Positions 22,218 through 34,998 of a DNA stretch of 64,000 nt are shown here, piece by piece. Every line of letters begins with the position of its first letter. Position 1 is the first letter of the stretch. The translations under genes and the position numbers were made by a program. Location: assembly GCA_000733355.1 (NCBI GenBank), contig JNVV01000002.1:2391630-2455629 (forward strand). The letters are read 5' to 3'. This DNA is from Falciphora oryzae. Lineage: Eukaryota > Ascomycota > Sordariomycetes > Magnaporthales > Magnaporthaceae. The notes beneath the pieces are model-generated. The model did no database searches. It saw nothing but the letters and a program-made list of their open reading frames with translations, and had not been told where the DNA came from.

Positions 22218-24064
22218 TCATATCTGCAGTGACTGGACGTCCGAAATACTCCTATGCCTCTTGTGGCTCGCCTCGCCGATGCCGGACGAGGCCTTGCGCT
22301 TCTGGGACATACTCTCGAGAGGACTGCTCTGGAGGTTGCTGTAAATGTCCATGGTGTTTTTCCGCCTGCGGGCCGGTGTCAGGGGGGCTGCGACGTTGCC
22401 GAGGCTGTCACTCCGAACGCCCCTTATCGTGCCCATCGAGTATGCGTTCGAGAAAAGTAGGGACTCCTTGGTCGCCTTGTCGCTCAAAATGAGCTGTTGG
22501 TTCACCTGGTTGCGACGGAAGGCCCCGACTGCGTCTGAGTTGCTATCAAAGTGCGCAAAGAGCGGGTGAACGTCGGCATTGGCGTCGCTGACGGCACTGG
22601 CGGCAGTTGAGGGGCGTCGACCCGGTGTCGACATGGCGTCGTCGTTGCTGTCGTCTTCCCAGGCGTTGGTGTCCCTTCCCTCGCCCTCGCCCTCGTCCCC
22701 GGAGCTCGTCTCCTCAAAGGTGACAAAGTCCTCAATCTTCAGACTCTTCTCGGCATCGTCTTCTTCCGATGCGTCCATCTCAGAGTCGCTGTCATCGGCG
22801 AATGCATCCGAAGTCGCCGAAAAGAATGCCTCTGCAGGCCCGACTGGCTGCGTGTTCATAAAGTCACCAAAGGTGTTGGATGAGAACATGGCTCCAAACA
22901 TCAGCGTGCCCGAGTTGCTGAGAATGGGAGACGCTTGAAGCATGGACGGATTGTTGAAAAAGTCGAGGTTAAATGACTCGGGAGACAGGTCGAGACGGCG
23001 CAGTCGCTGAGGGGTGAAAATCATCATCTTGCGCGAGATTGGGTTGACAACAGCAATGGGCTTCGTCCCGGAACTATCGAGATCGAAGCGTCCCACCCGG
23101 GGCTTTCCGCGACGCCGAGGCTTCGCCGGCTTCTCAGTGTCCGAGTCCGAAGACACATCAACAGTCTGGACGCGCCGAATGGGTTGTTTCCTGCGGATGG
23201 GGGGATCCGGGACGTCTTCCTCCGTCGTGTCGCCGTCGGCTGAACTCATGCACATTAGCACTGGTGCATGATCTCTTCTCGCTCGACTTTTCATGAAAAC
23301 TCACTCTCGTAGCCGTCCAGGTCCTGGTAGTCGTCTGGAACTGGGGTCGAGGTCTCGCTGACGACACGGCTGGTCGCTGGGGTGGCCAATGGAGTGTCAT
23401 CGTCCGAGGCATTGTTGACCACGCCAGGTGAGTTAAAGGCGGTCTCATAGGCTTCATGAAAGTCCCAGAAGGAACCTGAGTTGGATGAGTCGTCGCGATC
23501 ATCCTCAATCTCGCGACGGAAGGCGGGGTCCAGCGACGTCTGCTCGACGAAGATATCAGGGAAAAAGTCCCCGTGATCAGACACATCAGACGTGGTCGAG
23601 TCCGTATCGCTGTCTGGGACACCGGCGAAGCGGACATGGCGCTCCACCACGGGGGGCTCCTTGGGCAGGAAGTCGTGGTTCAGGGCAGAGTTGTCTTCGA
23701 CCTCTGAGAGAATGCCGTTCCAGCTGGAGTTGTCGTCGGCATCGTCGTCATCGTCAGCGTCTGCTTCGTCGTCCTCCTCCTCGTCGTACACGGCTTCTTC
23801 GTCGTCGCCATCCCCATCGGATTCCGAAACAGGCCGAGGCGGCAGGACCGAGTGCTTGTTGTGCAGCGCCCGGTCAATTATGTGCTCCGCCTCGGCCGCC
23901 TCCACATCTTCCTCGTCGTTGTCCTCGGAGTCGCTGACGTCGTCGACACCAGAATAGCCGCCATCATCGGACAGGTCGAGCGATGACGACGAGGTGTCCG
24001 ATATGCGGCGGCGCCGCTTGACTTTGGGAGTGGACGGAGCTTTTTGTCGCACGTTTCGAGACAT
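22218..24064 (-). CDS. acidic nuclear protein, possibly CRF1/IFH1-like
   Basis: Two exons (24064-23305 and 23239-22218), intron 23240-23304 (GTGAGT..GCTAATG..TTCAG, 65 bp), 593 aa. It starts with a basic segment MSRNVRQKAPSTPKVKRRRR, probably a nuclear localisation signal, followed by long Asp/Glu runs (residues about 40-120). The most conserved-looking parts are ERHVRFAGVPDSDTDS, FFPDIFVEQTSLDPAFRREI and, at about residues 304-320, RFDLDSSGTKPIAVVNP followed by ISRKMMIFTP. This arrangement recalls the fungal CRF1/IFH1 family, regulators of ribosomal protein genes, but I recognise it only loosely and the assignment is inference. A basic KRKASSG..SHKRHR tail ends the protein. It may simply be a conserved fungal protein of unknown role. 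Confidence 0.8.
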
Positions 24065-26947
24065 GGTGTAGAATATGCAGGGGAGTGGGGGTGGATCAAG
24101 TATTGGCAGATCGATTGCCAAGCCACAAACGGCGGTGAACAGGCCTGAGCCACAAATTCGTGTGAACAAACGCACGACGGCGACGAATTCAGAAATTCGA
24201 CGAACAGGCAAAAAAGCATGGGCCAGGCACGGCGTGAAGCTGCATACCCTATCAGGTGTCTTAGATACCAATTGCAGGAGCGCAATGTGGTATAATCGGT
24301 TCGAGATGTCACGGCCCTGAGGACCTGTGAGGAAAGTCTTGTTTGGTAGGTCGAAACCCAAGATCGAATGTCGAGGCAGCTTTTGTTGTGCTTGATTTTT
24401 CAGAGTGCGAAGGCTTCAGGCGCGAGCAAGGACGACGTCGAGCCCTCTGGGTTGCCCTCCTGTTTCCAAGAAGGGGCGAGCAGAGGCTCGAAGACACAAG
24501 GGCCTTTGGGTAAACTTCGTCGAGAGAAGGTTGGCAGATTTGAACTACTCGTTGAGGCTGCTGGACTGCGGAACGTGCCAGGAGAAATCGGGCACGTCCC
24601 GCAGTGGGCGTTCACAGCTCAGCGACGGCCGAAGGCATCTTGGGATCTCGACGAAGTTTGGGATACGATTTTGGTTCTCTGAAAATGGAAAAGTGCGACT
24701 TCGTTGTCTTGGGTTTGGGGTGGTGGTTTGGTAGAGGAAAGGAAGAAGAAGAGAAGAGATCGGGAAGGAGGGGGGAAATACATCTCCATTTTTTCTCCCT
24801 GTCCCAAACTTTTTTTCTGCTCGTCGCGGTGGGGGCTCCGGAGGGACGGCTGCGGCCTGCTTGGGGAACCTTGCCTCCTGCCACAGCGTTGCGGCGCCCA
24901 GCGTGGGACCCTTCGGACGGTTCTCAATTTTTTTTTTTTTTTCTTCTTTTTCTTTTTTGCGGGGCAAACCTGATCCGGACGGTTGTGAAGAGCCGCGCTG
25001 GTTTCAGGGGGCTGTCGCCATTGGCCCAGGGCGCTGGCGCCTTGCCTTTTTTTGTCACCACATACCACATGCACCCATCGCCGTCACCGCTATTTCGAAG
25101 CTCCTCAGTTCCCGCTTGCTTGCGTGCAGGCGATGCGCTGGAGCGGCGACGGATGGAACCCGGGATACCCAGACGGCCAATACGATGCCGAAATTGCTCT
25201 GGGAGCTGCTTTGGCATCGCCCGCTCTGTGTCTAGCATTGAGGGGCTGCTGCCTCCAACACGCTACTGTGCTCATCATCAGAAGCGCCTATTCCAGGAGA
25301 GCTACTCGGGTATGAGCGAGAAAGTTTAAGAGAACAGTAATAATGATGCATTGTGACGAGGGGAAGGGACGTGCAGTTTACGGAGCAGCGAGTAAGCTCA
25401 AGGTAGCTCTCAGATCATGCTCCCAAGACTGTGCAATTGATCTTTAGCCGTTGCAGGCAGGCGGCTGGAGTCAGATGCTCCGCGATGCTGCAGGACTTGG
25501 TCTTGGAACGGTGTGGAGCTCGGTTGGGCAATTTGCCGCAAGAGATCGCAGCAAGATTTTTCTTCTCTTTTCAATGACTGCATGCGATTCCCCATTCCAA
25601 ACAATCGTCATGGTCCCACGTCTATCCCGGCGTAGCCACTCTTGCGCCCCATCCCCTTCCTGCCTCAGCCGAAGCCTTGGAAACCCCTCAAAATAGGAGC
25701 GGGTATTGTAGTCCTTTTTTTCACAACTCGGCCAGCCCGTCCGTGCGGAAGTCACATGGGACAGCCTCGTCCGGAGTTGGACATGATGGCTGCTGGGAAG
25801 GCGTGTCAAGGCTCGAAACTGCGGTAGGATATCGATGACAGCTTTGCAGTCTAGCCCTGCAGTCACGGTGACTCCGATGATCAGGTGATAATAATGGGCT
25901 AACATGAGAGGAGCCCCAAGACGGAATGGGAGGATCTGAGGAGACCTCTCCAGACACCGGCACGACCAGTCAGAGAGAAAGACGTGACTCTTGCACTGTT
26001 AGCTGCGTCTCCGCTGTCAATACTTTGACGTGGCGCAACGCTCAATGACTCGGAATTTTGGCCAGAAGCACACGCTTGTGATTCCTTGGCCAAAGAAGCG
26101 TATAGTCCAAGCAGCCAGGCAAATAATGCTGCAGAGCGTTACACAAGTCCTCTCACTCGGACACAAGGTGGGTGTCTGACCATGCATGTGCAGCAAAGAA
26201 AAAAAAACACAGCCAGCCAACACAGAACAGACGATTCAGGGTCTTTTCACGGGCCACTGAAACGTCGACATGGCAGCACGGGGGTTGGACTTGCACCACA
26301 TGCAACGCTTCGGAAAGAGAGGGAGCGGCAGGCGCGCGGGGAGATAGTAGCGAAGACATTTGCGCAGCAGCTCAAACACGGGGGCGACTGTGGCATCCGC
26401 CCACAGAAGTCGGACGGAAAGAAACCCGAGGTGAGCCCATCCGACGTCTTGCCGATGCCGGTTGCCAATGGATGAAGTGGCCGGGAAACATCGTGAAACT
26501 TACGTGAGCTGCTATGGCCAATGCTCGATGGCGTTGGCCCGTTGCAAGGGGCCTGGTCAGCCCGATCATGGATTGATGCAGGGCGGCGGCAGGCAGCATG
26601 TCATCGCGCCCCACAACAGGCTGAGGGTGGGTCAAATCTGGAGTTGCTATCTTATCGGCAGCTGGTTACCCGGTAAACCAGGCCGGGGTGGCCGGCGAAA
26701 AGAAAATATTGGGTGGAACGCGGCTTCGACCTGCACGGCGGTGGACTCGCATAATGGGCCTCGGCAGCGAAACTACGTAAACGCAACACAACCATCTGTA
26801 TACTCGTCACGACGCGCGCCGTGTATTCACTAGAGCCTTGAGGACCGGCCGCTTCGAGAAACTTTGTACGACCCACGTTGCCTAAGCGCCGCCCGTGACC
26901 GACAACTCGAAGTCGACGACGCATCGCATCGCAGCGTGTCGCCAGCG
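24065..26947. other. long divergent spacer (acidic protein / kinesin)
   Basis: 2.9 kb between two divergent starts. It contains a T-rich tract (15 consecutive T at 24928-24942). Open frames on both strands are short, mostly start at non-ATG codons and show no domain. No tRNA or transposon remains were recognised. Confidence 0.55.
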
Positions 26948-29850
26948 ATGGAAGCCTCCGGAGAGCCGTTGGCGGCCAAGGATAACCTGTTCAAGGTGTT
27001 CCTTCGTCTGCGGCCGCCGTATTCCGCGTCGGGCGCCGGCGAGAGGTTTCTGGCCGTCGAGGAGCCAGAGTCGGAATATGAAGCAGCATCGCCCACGCAC
27101 GTCACGCTGACGCCGCCGAGCAACGGGCGGAAACATGCAACGGAGAAGTACTGCTTCACGCGGGTCCTGGAGGAGGATGCGTCGCAGCTTGACGTGTTCC
27201 GCTGTACAGGAGTGCTGCCTCTTGTCGAGGGCGTCCTGGGTCCTCAGGGAGGAGAAGGAACCGACGCGCTGCTCGCCACTCTCGGCGTCACGGGCTCCGG
27301 CAAGGCAGGTCGCGCCAGACACTCTACATACCTCTCCAACCGCGCATCGAAGCTAACTGTACGCTGTACACAACTGTTCAGACACACACACTGCTTGGTT
27401 CGCGGACGCAAAGAGGGATGACCCAGCTCTGCCTGGATGTGCTCTTCCGCTCCATCGGCCAAAACATCGCCACCCCCAACGCCTACGCGTCCCTCGAGGC
27501 ATCGGTTGCTGCCTCGGACGTGTCTGAAGCTACAATTCTTGCCGCCCCGGCCTTTCTGGACACAGTATTTGCCGATCCGCATGGCGCGTCCCGGCCCAAC
27601 TCAAGGGCACCGACGCCGATGAATGTAGGAGACCCTAACATTTCAATTATGTGTTGGCAGGACGACGAGCAGAAGTTTGGACGGTCGGCCAGTTCTCGGC
27701 GAAGCAGCAGCATGCTAGGGGGTCCGCCAGGTGGCCTGGACATCCCCGGAGCGTTCCCAGACAGTCCGAAAAGTGCTCGGGTTGTTCAACGGGACGACTA
27801 TATGGCCATGTCATCGCCAGTGCCTTTGACGCCAAGGAAGAACTTCACGGGTCTTGCTGCTGGCCTAGCGGTCCAGCCAAGACCCAAGACCCCTGCTCGC
27901 CATTTCATGGCTGCGACCACCTCGACGCTCACAAGGAAGAATGAGACAACTAAACCGAATCTCGAGATCAAGGGCGAATCGTCAGCACCACCTCCGACCC
28001 CGAACCGACGACTCCTGCCCCGGCCTGCGGCGTTCGCAACCTCCCCCGACGTCAGCTCAATCAGTGTAGCATCGGACCCCTCGGCTGAATATGTGGTGCT
28101 GGTCTCCATGTATGAGGTTTACAACAATGCGATCCATGATCTCCTTACTCCACCCATCAAGTCAGTGGCCACCAAGGAGTATCGACGACGGGCCCTCCTT
28201 TTCAAAGCGACGGAGCAGTCGCAAGACCGCAAGGTCGTCGCGGGACTGAAGAAGATTCTTTGCACCAACCTCAGCCAGGCACTGATGGTACTTGAGGCCG
28301 GTATCCATGAGCGGAGCGTGGCGGGTACCAGCAGCAACCGTGCCAGCTCCCGGAGCCACGGTTTCTTCTGTGTGGAGGTGAAGAAGCGTAGGAAGAGCCG
28401 GCGCAACGGACCCGGGGGCGAGCCGGCTTGGGGAGGTAGCACGCTCACCATTGTGGACCTGGCGGGAAGCGAGCGGGCGCGAGAGGCCAAAACCACTGGC
28501 GTGACCTTGGCCGAGGCCGGCAAGATCAATGAGAGCCTGATGTACTTTGGCCAGTGCTTGCAGCTGCAGGCGGCGGCCGGGCTGTCTACCAAGGTAAGAT
28601 CAACAGGACTCCATTCAGAATGACTTTTTTCTCGATTTACTAACCTTCTACAATAGCCGTCCGGCCTATCTTTCCGGCACTGCAAACTCACCGAGATCCT
28701 GTTTTCCAACACGTTTGCCTCGTCGTCTGGCTTCAGCAGGTCTCATGCCTCACGAAGGGCACCCCAAAAGGGTGTTTTGATTGTAAATGCGGATCCTCAC
28801 GGTGACTTTAGCGCGACATCTCAGATCCTGCGGTACAGCGCCTTGGCCTGCGAGGTGATGGCACCCCGAATCCCATCCATGAGCCAGGCCATTCTGGCGG
28901 CTGCGGCTGCAAAGGGCGCCGCGCATCAACAACACCAGGCGAATCAGAGCACAGTTAATAGCTCAATGCTCTCGTCATCGCCTGTTTTGTCGCCTACGTC
29001 GCATCAGCGCCCCTTCTTTCCGCCAGGCGGGTCGTCCGGATCGGTGCCTCAGTACCACAGCGGCGGCAGTCCCAACATCCAGCGAACCTTCTCGCCCGTC
29101 AGCAACACGGGGTCGTCGGATGAGCGGGCCACGATGGAGGCGGCGGCGCTCGAGATCGCACGGCTGTCGGAGGAGCTTGACTACATGCGATCAACTGTCG
29201 AGACGGAGCGCTCGCGGCGCGTCGAGGCCGAGTCGCAGCTGCTCTCGCTCGAGGATAGGCTGCTCGAGCTGGAGCAGGAGATTCGCGAGGACTGCATGGC
29301 TGAGTTTGAGCAGCGTCTAGTAGTGGAAATGGCGCGTTGGAAGACGTCTCTCGAGCTCGAGAAGGAGCGCGGCGAAGAGCATTGGGACCGCAAGGTTGAG
29401 GTGCTCGAGCGGCTGCAAGTGGCGTCGCCCGGGGGCGAGAATCACGAGGAGCACGATGACAAGGAGAACGTGCTCGTGGAGAACCTCGAGGAGGAGAACG
29501 AGCGATTGCGGCGCGAGGTCATGGTGCTGAAGCGCGAGCTCGCGGGCCGCAGCCCGACCAAGCGCAAGCCGCTCATGGAGCGCGAGGACCTGACCACCGA
29601 GGACATCGGGCCCGGCAGCGCCTCGAACTCCCCAAGGGGTGGCAACGCCGCCGACAACCTCCAGCGCAAGATGGAGCGCCTGCGTGTCAGCGAGAATGTC
29701 GGGAGGGGAAGCTCTGCTTCGGCGTCGAGCCGGAATGCTAGTGGAAACGCCGGCAGCAGCGGCGGTGGCAGCAGCAGCCCCAGGAAGGTGCGCAAGCTGG
29801 CGGCGGTCAAGCGCTGGGAAGCGGCCGGCCAGGACGACGACCTTTTCTGA
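26948..29850 (+). CDS. kinesin motor protein, kinesin-6-like
   Basis: Three exons (26948-27304, 27382-28593, 28657-29850) give 920 aa. Intron 2 (28594-28656, GTAAGA..CTAACC..ATAG) is ordinary. Intron 1 (27305-27381) starts with GC, which is the only join that completes the P-loop GVTGSGK-T (residues 113-120). The N-terminal motor contains VFLRLRP, the P-loop, SSRSH (switch I), VDLAGSERA (switch II), KINESL and RHCKLTEIL. About 205 residues of Ser/Pro-rich sequence (about 147-352) are inserted in the motor before VLVSMYEVYNN; large motor insertions are typical of kinesin-6 (KIF20/23, S. pombe Klp9), hence the assignment. Coiled coils follow at about 680-780 and 790-820, with a basic tail KVRKLAAVKRWE. 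The likely role is spindle midzone or cytokinesis. Confidence 0.9.
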
Positions 29851-30209
29851 CGAGGGTGAATGTCTCTTGTTTTGCCCTGGATTGTTTTCTTTATCTTTTT
29901 CTGTGCCTGACCGCCGTTTCTTGATTCTTTTCACGGAATCGAGCTTGTTCACTTCTCTCTCTTGTAATACTTTTCTTCTGCTTGGATGATGATGACAGCC
30001 TCTTTGGTTGGGCGTGGGCATCGGTTGTTAGCATTTTTGTTGCTACGGGCCCTGTTTTCTCTTGGTTGATGGATCGCAAGCAGGCGGCCTTTTTTGTTAG
30101 CATATACCCGTCTGTTAGTTCGTGTTTCGTTTTCCTGTTGGATTTTGTGTTTTGTTCTAATACACCGATGCCTTTGACCCGTTACTCTCCTATCTGGCTT
30201 GCTCCATTT
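29851..30209. other. convergent 3' spacer
   Basis: T-rich 3'-UTR sequence between the kinesin stop and the GH115 stop. Nothing else seen. Confidence 0.6.
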
Positions 30210-33200
30210 TTACAACAACATCGTCGTCTCTGGTGGCCCCAAGTAGCTCCGCTTCACGCCCTCACCCTTCCCCGTTGTATCCAGCACGATCTTCTCAAGA
30301 TATATCTCGGGCGAGTTCACAGCCCAACGCAGCGTGTGCTTCCCCGGTCCTATTGGTCCCGGCAGCACAACCTTCTTAGTCCAGACCTGATCGGCAACAT
30401 GGTCCATCCACTCCGGCGGGATGTCTCCAGCGTATGGGTTCTGGATGTAGTCGCCCAGCACGCGCGTCATGTTGGCCGGCGCCGAATCCAGCGTCAGCGA
30501 AAAGCGCATGCGCAGCCGCGGGTCCGTGTCCAGGCAAGCGTTGATGTACACAGTTGCTTCCAGGGGGCGCCTCGTCGAGTTCCCAAAGAGGAATATGTCG
30601 TACTCGACCCAGGCCGATGTCGCGACCCCCTCGCCCTCGCTCCTGGCTGCCAGGAACGGCCGCAACCCGATCGAGCCGGACTCGCTGCGTGTGCCCAGAG
30701 TGGGCATCCTCTCGAAGCCGACGCCGGACTCTGTGGCCTGGGACCTCTGGAAGTGCGGCGCCTCGATCGAGATGTACCTCGCTGCCGTCTCGGGAAATCC
30801 CTTAAAGTCGGCAGGGGCTACCGTGTTCAGCACTGGGATGCGGATGAGGTCGAAATAGGGGTACTTGGCCGGAGTCGATGTGATCCCCCACTTAACCGTC
30901 TTGTTGAAGCCTTTAGGGACCCCGTCCCAGTCGACGGTGACGTTGAGCCGCTGCTCCGGCCGGTCCTTGTCCAGAGTCCCGTTCGACGGGGAGATGAACA
31001 GCCAGTCGAGCGGCGGGCTCTCCAAGGCCCAGGCAAGCGGCACGCGGTAATCTCCCCGCATGAAAAGGTCGACCGTCCGATATTCCGGCCCGTAGCGGTC
31101 CATGGCCGGCAGCAGGGCCGGGTAGTTGACGGTGGGCATGGAGGCGTCGACCGATTCGGACCAGCGGCCCTGCTGCATGGGCGACGGCGACTCCTCTGCG
31201 TAGATGCCCAGGCCCCCCAGCGAGAACTGCATGTCCTGGCGCAGCTGCACGTACGACAGGTTGGCCACCATGTCCCGTGCCGGCGGCGCCCACGACTTGG
31301 GCTCCTGCCACGCGGCGTCGAAGACGGCCTGGGCCATCATGCCCGCCCACTTGCCACCCAGCAGGGCGTCGTACTCCTCGACGAGGTCGTAGCTGCGCTC
31401 GAAGTCGCGCAGAACCCCCGCGGCCAGCGCGTTGGCCGCGTTGCGCCGCTCCAGCGCGGCCTGGTAGTTGCGGCCGACGCCGACGGTGACGGCGTGGCAG
31501 AGCGCGCCCGCGGCGACGGGGTGGTGGACGAGCTGGAAGAAGGCCGGGCGTGCGGCGGGGGGTAAGGCGGCGTGGACGGCGGCCGCGCGCGCGGCGAGGG
31601 CAGCCCAGCGGGCGAGGACGCGCTCGGCCTCGTGGTAGTTGAGCACCGAGAAGGTGTCCGGGGTTACGAGCTCGTAGCGGCGCATGCCGACCAGGCGGCT
31701 GTGCTCGAGCAGGACGGCGGCGACCTCGGGGGCGTTTTCTGCGCCGAACTCGCGCGCCGCGTAGCGCTCGAGGTAGTGCGGGATCTTGTCGGGGCTGTCT
31801 AGCTTGGACGCGTCCCAGGCGAGGTCCATGGCGAGGCTGAAGGGGAGCTCCATGGGTTTGATGTCGCCCACGTTGATGACGAAGATGCGGTTGGCGCCGC
31901 GGAGGTATGATTGGTGCAGTTCCTTGAGGATTTTGGCCTGGAGAGGCAGTCGTTAGAGACACCCGGCAGCTGACACTTCTTTTTGGAGCACTTACCAGAT
32001 TGTTAGTGTTTGCCCATTTGTATGACCGCGGGAGGCCGACGTACTCGAGATGGAAGTAAACCTGTAGCTCACAGATTCAGTATAAGTGTCGGATTTTATG
32101 GAGTTTGAGAGGGACCGAACTTACCCCTGAACCGCCCTTTCTCTGAGTTTCATTGCCTGTTGGCAAGCGGTAAACGTTTCCTTGGTTGTCATCCGGAAAC
32201 AAGAGGGTGACGTCCTCGGGAGGATCCAGGCCGGCATCGTAGTAGGCTGCCACCTCCTTATACAGTGTCCAGACCTCTTTGGTTCGGGAGAAATTCGAGG
32301 GGCGTAAGCTGGGTTAGCTGCACCTCCTCCAGAAGACAGTACTATAAGACAGACATGCGCACTTACGGTTCACGGCATCCTCGGAGCCGTGGTACTTTTT
32401 GATGATGCCACGCTGAACCCTGAACACATCTTTGAGCACCTCGATGGCGTTGGCCGTGTTGGCTGCCTCGTCACCCAGCCCGCGCATTCCGACGGTGAAG
32501 TAAGACTCGTTCTCCCCCGCGCGCCGCACACCCTCGTCCATGAATCGAGTAATGTTCTCCCTGTTACGCGACCAGTCCCAGGGGCCCAGCTGGGCCTCAT
32601 CCCACTCGTTGGTGGCGCGCTGCATAGGTTCATGGTGCGTTGTGGAAACGACGATGCCGTAGTCGTTTGCAAGTTGCTGGTTGCCCGGATCGTCGGTAAA
32701 AAAGATGTTCCCCGGCGGCGGCGTGAAGCTCTTCCACATGGCCGGCCAGAGGAAGTTGGCGCGCAGGCGCAGCAGCAGGTCGAAAACGTGCGCGTAGAAC
32801 TCGCGGTCCAGCGGCCAGCGCGTGGCGTTGTGCCGCCGTGCCCACCACTGGTTGAGCGCCGGCTCCTCGTCGTTGATGAAGAGGCCGCGGTACCGGACCG
32901 ACGGCTCGCCGTGGACGGTGGGTTTAGGGAGCGCGTAGATGTGGGTGTGTCTATGGGCTGGGACGTCGGCGAACCAGTGGTAGCTATTCCCCCGAGTCCG
33001 CTGTTAATCCACCCCTGATTTCTCCATCTCCCAGGCCATCGGATCCTCAGGAAAAAAGGGGTACATACGGTGACTGCCCACACTGTTCAGAAAGCGTGTA
33101 GACACCAAAAATGGTGCCCCGTTTATCGCTGCCAGCAATGACCAGCGCGCTTTCGACGCCAGGCAGTGGGTTTCGTACCACACTTGTCTTGAAGGACTCC

Positions 33201-33580
33201 CATTTGCCCTCAATGTCGGTCAGGCTAATGGCGTTGCTCGCGGTGACCTGGCGGATCAGCGACGAGTTGGCAGAACCAACAATGATGGCAGCGCCGAGGT
33301 TTCCCAGCATCGAGGCATTAGCTGCCGTCACCGCCATCAACTGCCGATTGCCGTGGCCGGTGATCTGCTCGAGATCTCTCGACAAGCTCTGCACGGCAAT
33401 CAGCACGCCCTTGAAGTCATCCTGATCATAGATGAGGGCGGCCTCAGCTATATCAAACCCTAGCCCCGCCGCACTGTTGTTTCTCTCGTGGAATGTTACA
33501 ATCTCCTCCTCGAGGAGAGCAAGGCATCGGAGGGAAAGAAGGCCCGCAGCCAAAGGTGCCGCCCGTAAGAAGGCTACCAT
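30210..33580 (-). CDS. GH115 xylan alpha-1,2-glucuronidase, secreted
   Basis: Five exons (33580-33069, 32983-32367, 32276-32125, 32061-31996, 31937-30210) give 1024 aa, normal for GH115. Introns are 85, 90, 63 and 58 bp, all GT-AG and in frame. The N-terminus MVAFLRAAPLAAGLLSLRCLA is a signal peptide. GH115 landmarks: VIAGSDKRGTIFGVYTLSEQ, YHWFADVP, RYRGLFINDEEPALNQWW, the ANFLWPAMW segment, VSTTHHEPMQRATNEW, RFMDEGVRRA, DVTLLFPDDNQGNVYRLP, YVGLPRSYKWANT, IFVINVGDIKPMELP and a C-terminal beta domain ending in APANM..PPEWMDHVADQV. The enzyme removes (4-O-methyl)glucuronic acid side chains from xylan outside the cell. A tandem same-strand cutinase-family gene lies 467 bp upstream, and a GGCTAA motif at 33715-33720 lies in this gene's promoter. 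Confidence 0.95.
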
Positions 33581-34047
33581 TGTGATACTGGTAGGTAGGA
33601 GCAGCCGGCGTCTCTAAAAAAAGACGGTGGAGTCCGTTGAGGTAACTAGCCTCTGTGGCGCCCGACGATTCATACATAAGTACTCAGTGAGTCTACATCA
33701 CGGACAAGCACCCGGGCTAACGGCCGGTACCAGTGGAGTTCGGGTGAATACCCCTCAGATAATATGATTTATTGGGTGGGGTGACGTTTGGAGATTTTTA
33801 CATAGCACTAGAATCCCGGGGAGTTGGGGAAATACGTAACATTCAGCCTAAGTAAAAGTGACAGGCGGGAGCCATAGGCACAAGAACCATGGCACCTTGG
33901 CACCAGGGAGAGCCTCCTCGCTTAATGGCGTGTGTAACCCAGCAGCAACACGAACCCAATCTCGTTGCCAGAGCCTCACAAACAACACTGACTAGCTAAC
34001 CCAGCGACAACGATAGCCCCTCCCCTTTTTTGTCCTTTGCCACGCAT
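33581..34047. other. GH115 promoter / cutinase 3' region
   Basis: 467 bp between the GH115 ATG and the cutinase-family stop. It carries the GGCTAA element described separately; no coding signal. Confidence 0.6.
33715..33720 (+). promoter_or_regulatory. XlnR/XYR1-type motif GGCTAA upstream of GH115
   Basis: The hexamer GGCTAA matches the core site of the xylanolytic activator XlnR/XYR1 and sits about 135 bp upstream of the GH115 start. The biology fits, but a single hexamer is weak evidence on its own. Confidence 0.4.
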
Positions 34048-34968
34048 CTACAGCTTGGTCTTGACCCAGGCGCCAGCCTCGTTGGAGAAGACGTCAAAGT
34101 AGGAGGTGTGAGCTCGCGGGTCAAGCGTTCCTGCGGTGTTGCAAACCTGGTCGCCACCGAGGCACCACGACCTCAGGACGCGGGAGAAGCGGTTGAGGTT
34201 CTGGAGCTGAGATCCCTCGCGGCGCCAGATCTGTTCAAGAAGAAGACGGTCAGCCGTTTTCCCCAGCACATTCTTGAACCTTGAATAAGCCAGGCCAGTT
34301 ACTTACACCGTTGCCTGACGAACCAGTGCCAGTGTTATAAGCCTGGTTGCCAGCGTGGCGGACATCGCCGAACAGGAGAGCGGCCACGACTGTTCATCAT
34401 TTATGTCAGTATTTTGATCGATCCGTATTCAGAGCTAGCTAATATCGGGCTTGGGAGCTCACTCTTGTTGCCGGGCGAGGTGGCAGGGTTCAGGCCCGTG
34501 CTAGTCGGCAGCGTGCAGCCCTGGAAATTGCCACCGCCTCCGCCGAGGATGTCACCAACCAGTTGGCCGCCCTGGACGACATCACAGTCAGTCATATCCT
34601 GATACGAAGCAAGGCCGGGGCGTCCGAGTACTCACCTGGGAGTATCCAGTCAGGACAAGCTTGGCGTTGGGGCAGCGGGCGGCATAGGCCGTGAGCTGGG
34701 CGATGCCGTTGGTGATGCCGGCAGACACAGAGGAGCAGTAGGTCGGGTCGAAGCTGGCAGGGTACCTGATGTCCTCGTAGCCGCAGCTGCTGAGGCCGTT
34801 GCAGACCGCAGAGACGATCTTGGACTGGCGGCCGGGGTACGGCTCGCTGGTGCCGCGGGCGAGGAAGACGCGGACGGCCTGGCAAGGCTCCTGCCTCTCC
34901 TCGACAGGCGCCGCTAGGGCAGCCGGCAGGAAGGCGAGGGCCGTTGCGAGGGTGGACTTGAAGAGCAT
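34048..34968 (-). CDS. cutinase-family serine esterase (CE5), secreted
   Basis: Four exons (34968-34636, 34571-34463, 34389-34307, 34230-34048) give 235 aa; introns of 64, 73 and 76 bp are all GT-AG and in frame. MLFKSTLATALAFLPAALA is a signal peptide, followed by a short pro-segment. The mature enzyme shows VFLARGTSEPYPGRQ, paired cysteines, the nucleophile motif GYSQG split by intron 1 (Ser110), FGDVRH, and the acid/histidine region GGDQVC (Asp202) with AHTSYF (His216), so the catalytic triad is complete. The family contains cutinases and acetylxylan esterases; the sequence does not decide between cutin and acetylated polysaccharide. Lying next to GH115, a plant-wall role is likely. A TATA box at 35101-35108 supports the start. 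Confidence 0.93.
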
Positions 34969-34992
34969 CTTGAATCAGGCAGTGCGGCCAGG

Positions 34993-34998
34993 GGCTAA
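34993..34998 (+). promoter_or_regulatory. GGCTAA motif just upstream of the esterase start
   Basis: Second copy of the XlnR/XYR1-type hexamer, 25-30 bp before the esterase ATG and so probably in the leader. Both neighbouring wall-enzyme genes thus carry the hexamer upstream. Suggestive only. Confidence 0.3.
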
